Positions 5,339 through 6,259 of a stretch of 6,259 nucleotides of DNA are shown one piece after another (the first letter of the stretch is position 1; each line of letters begins with the position of its first letter). The translations under genes were made by a program, and so were the position numbers. Source of the stretch: 1-14-0-10-45-29 sp041650255. GTDB lineage: Archaea; Micrarchaeota; Micrarchaeia; Anstonellales; Anstonellaceae. The DNA lies in NCBI GenBank assembly GCA_041650255.1, contig JBAZLL010000018.1, positions 1-6,259 on the forward strand, given 5' to 3'. The notes below the pieces were generated by a model, which was not told where the DNA came from, did not search any database, and was given only the letters and a program-made list of their open reading frames with translations.

Positions 5339-5390
5339 TGTTTGAAAAAACTTTGATGTTTGAATAAATTTTAATGTTTGAAAAAAATTT
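5337..5390 (+). repeat. three imperfect 18-nt tandem repeats
   Basis: The units at 5337-5354, 5355-5372 and 5373-5390 share (G/A)ATGTTTGAA followed by AT-rich sequence and TTT. The first begins inside the stop codon of the 520-aa gene (TGATG). Each unit has an ATG: the first opens a nine-codon frame (MFEKTLMFE) and the third opens one that runs past the true start at 5403 in another frame. The repeats fill the gap before the Shine-Dalgarno site of the next gene. Confidence 0.85.
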
Positions 5391-5393
5391 GAA

Positions 5394-5399
5394 GGTGAT
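5394..5399 (+). promoter_or_regulatory. Shine-Dalgarno site GGTGAT
   Basis: A strong site three bases before the ATG at 5403. It fixes the start of the double zinc-ribbon gene and shows that this gene, though 64 bp from the previous stop, has its own efficient initiation signal. Confidence 0.7.
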
Positions 5400-5402
5400 A
5401 AG

Positions 5403-5696
5403 ATGGGAATTTTAGACGGACTTGCAAATAAAGTAAAGAGCGATTTGGAATGGAAAGCAGGACAGGAAATTTCAACCGGCGTTGCAAAAGGGGCTTCGAA
5501 GGTTTTGAATAAAGACGGAAGTAGCAGTGGCGACAAAAGCAAATGCCCAAAATGCAAAAAGCCAATTACCGAAAGCGGTCTAAAATTCTGTCCGGAATGC
5601 GGAGCAAAACTCACCCTCACTTGCAAAAAATGCGCAGTGGATTATCCGGTCGGGACAAAATTCTGCACAAAATGCGGAACCGCGCTAAAGGACTAA
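5403..5696 (+). CDS. double zinc-ribbon small protein
   Basis: The 97-aa product starts with an amphipathic helical segment (GILDGLANKVKSDLEWKAG and on to about residue 36), then a short Gly/Ser/Asp linker. Two consecutive zinc ribbons follow: C48/C51 with C63/C66, and C74/C77 with C88/C91. The second knuckles read FCPECGAKL and FCTKCGTAL. This is the double zinc-ribbon (DZANK/zinc_ribbon_2) architecture found in many archaeal and bacterial proteins, usually as an adaptor with no catalytic role. All eight Cys ligands are present. It closes the cluster with the EF-Tu-D2-like and FecR-like genes on the same strand, so it may work with them; this is inferred from position only. The gene ends in TAA and is followed by an inverted repeat and a new promoter. 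Confidence 0.88.
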   Translation: MGILDGLANKVKSDLEWKAGQEISTGVAKGASKVLNKDGSSSGDKSKCPKCKKPITESGLKFCPECGAKLTLTCKKCAVDYPVGTKFCTKCGTALKD

Positions 5697-5707
5697 ATAA
5701 GTCGGTC

Positions 5708-5736
5708 TGCGCAAAAAACCAACAATGATTTGCGCA
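5708..5736 (+). terminator. perfect 8-bp inverted repeat after the cluster
   Basis: TGCGCAAA (5708-5715) and TTTGCGCA (5729-5736) form a perfect 8-bp stem with a 13-base loop, 11 bases after the stop of the double zinc-ribbon gene. No run of T follows at once (CACCCTCCTACTTT), so it is not a standard intrinsic terminator. It could be an RNA 3' end structure or a protein-binding palindrome just upstream of the next promoter. Confidence 0.4.
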
Positions 5737-5747
5737 CACCCTCCTAC

Positions 5748-5755
5748 TTTATAAT
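5748..5755 (+). promoter_or_regulatory. TATA box of the lipoprotein gene
   Basis: TTTATAAT lies 22 to 29 bases before the ATG at 5777. The sequence before the ATG (CATTTTTGC) has no Shine-Dalgarno site, so the transcript is predicted to be leaderless, in contrast to the Shine-Dalgarno-driven genes of the cluster upstream. Confidence 0.55.
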
Positions 5756-5776
5756 TTATTTAGATTTCATTTTTGC

Positions 5777-6259
5777 ATGGAAAAAAACACAATACTCTAC
5801 GCATCTATTTTTTTGGCGGCTCTTATTTTGTTGGCAGGCTGTGTATCTCAAACCCAGCCCAAGGCTTGTACTACCGAAGCCAAGCTATGCCCCGACGGCT
5901 CTTCTGTTGGAAGAAACGCAAACAATAACTGTGAATTTGATTCGTGCCCTCAATTAATTGGCGGCGATCGTGATTCGCACGGTTGCATTGGTTCAGCCGG
6001 ATACACTTGGTGCAATGCAACACAAAAATGCATCCGAGTTTGGGAAGAAAACTGTACCGCACCTTTAGTTGGCAATGACAAAGATGAACACGGATGTATT
6101 GGTTCTGCCGGATACAGCTGGTGCGAACAAAAACAAAAATGCATCCGAGTTTGGGAAGAAAACTGTACCGCACCTTTAGTTGGCAATGACAAAGATGAAC
6201 ACGGATGTATTGGTTCTGCCGGATACAGCTGGTGCGAACAAAAACAAAAATGCATCCGA
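5777..6259 (+). CDS. repeat-containing Cys-rich lipoprotein, N-terminal part (3' truncated)
   Basis: The frame is open from ATG 5777 to the window end, giving 161 residues. The N-terminus is a lipoprotein signal: short charged start, hydrophobic segment (about 5-20) and lipobox LAGC with Cys22. Mature residues 31-57 form a Cys-rich module (C31, C38 in LCPDGSSVGR, C52, C57) that I recall as frequent in DPANN surface proteins. From about residue 63 a 37-residue unit repeats: HGCIGSAGYxWC, then QKCIRVWEENC, with Cys, Trp and Tyr conserved. The first unit is diverged (RDSHGC, GYTWCN), the second full, the third running off the end. The protein should be anchored outside the cytoplasmic membrane, with disulfide-stabilised small domains. 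The function of these repeats is not known to me. It has its own promoter and is probably not part of the preceding cluster. Confidence 0.88.
   Translation, partial: MEKNTILYASIFLAALILLAGCVSQTQPKACTTEAKLCPDGSSVGRNANNNCEFDSCPQLIGGDRDSHGCIGSAGYTWCNATQKCIRVWEENCTAPLVGNDKDEHGCIGSAGYSWCEQKQKCIRVWEENCTAPLVGNDKDEHGCIGSAGYSWCEQKQKCIR
6022..6259 (+). repeat. 111-bp tandem repeat inside the lipoprotein gene
   Basis: Bases 6022-6148 and 6133-6259 are identical, so the period is 111 bp (37 codons) and the identity reaches the window end. The copy before this is related but diverged in its first part, while its last part (from about 6022) matches exactly. This indicates recent amplification or gene conversion of the 3' units. 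More copies probably follow outside the window. Confidence 0.95.

Noticed and set aside
4940..5626. Long reading frame on the - strand (228 codons) across the 3' end of the 520-aa gene and the double zinc-ribbon gene
   Set aside because: It is antisense to two well-supported genes, its product is Phe/Cys-rich low-quality sequence, and its internal FQTLKF-type repeats are only the complement of the 18-nt intergenic repeats.
5730..5957. 75-codon + frame overlapping the lipoprotein start
   Set aside because: It begins inside the inverted repeat and TATA region, has no Shine-Dalgarno site, and overlaps the lipoprotein signal peptide in another frame.
5950..6255. Repetitive - strand frame opposite the lipoprotein
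   Set aside because: It is the complement of the 111-bp coding repeats. The + strand frame has a lipobox, a promoter and conserved Cys/Trp patterns.

Overview
The window most likely comes from an archaeon, and the small DPANN-type lineages (Micrarchaeota, Diapherotrites and relatives) are my best guess. The reasons are a zinc-ribbon protein of the archaeal OapC/ArvC (COG3364) type, an archease, TATA-like boxes placed as in archaeal promoters, GGTGAT-type Shine-Dalgarno sites next to apparently leaderless genes, and a lipoprotein with Cys-rich motifs common in DPANN genomes. The lineage is inferred; no rRNA or tRNA is present to fix it.

Left part (1-2159), conserved informational and redox genes. 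The 3' part of an Era-like GTPase is followed by a small unrecognised Cys-rich gene and the zinc-ribbon gene, all on the + strand. Convergent to these are archease (RtcB ligase helper) and a glutaredoxin-like protein with a CPYC site, both on the - strand.

Middle part (2160-5696), a + strand operon-like cluster. It starts at a divergent promoter region and encodes a free-standing EF-Tu domain II-like beta barrel (88 aa), a FecR-like protein that appears to be split by a -1 frame change at a run of seven A, a 520-aa second FecR-like protein with a disordered Lys/Ser-rich N-terminus and a coiled-coil C-terminus, and a small double zinc-ribbon protein. The two halves of the split protein (100 aa and 273 aa) together rebuild the FecR-like domain seen in the 520-aa paralogue. 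The frame change falls on A_AAA_AAA, a canonical -1 slippery heptamer, so programmed frameshifting, a recent mutation and a sequencing error are all open. None of these proteins has a signal peptide or membrane segment, unlike usual FecR-domain proteins.

The two gene junctions around the 520-aa gene are odd. Upstream, a perfect 57-nt tandem repeat carries, in each copy, a Shine-Dalgarno site, an ATG and a 16-codon reading frame (MAKRKNKNANINPKKA) whose stop codon lies inside the next Shine-Dalgarno site. Downstream, three imperfect 18-nt repeats each contain ATGTTTGAA, the first overlapping the stop codon as TGATG. This cluster is the best candidate here for an undescribed system; its function cannot be read from sequence.

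Right end (5697-6259). An inverted repeat and a leaderless-type promoter precede a lipoprotein gene running off the window. The lipoprotein has a lipobox, a CPDG-type Cys-rich module and 37-residue Cys/Trp repeats, the last ones identical at DNA level.
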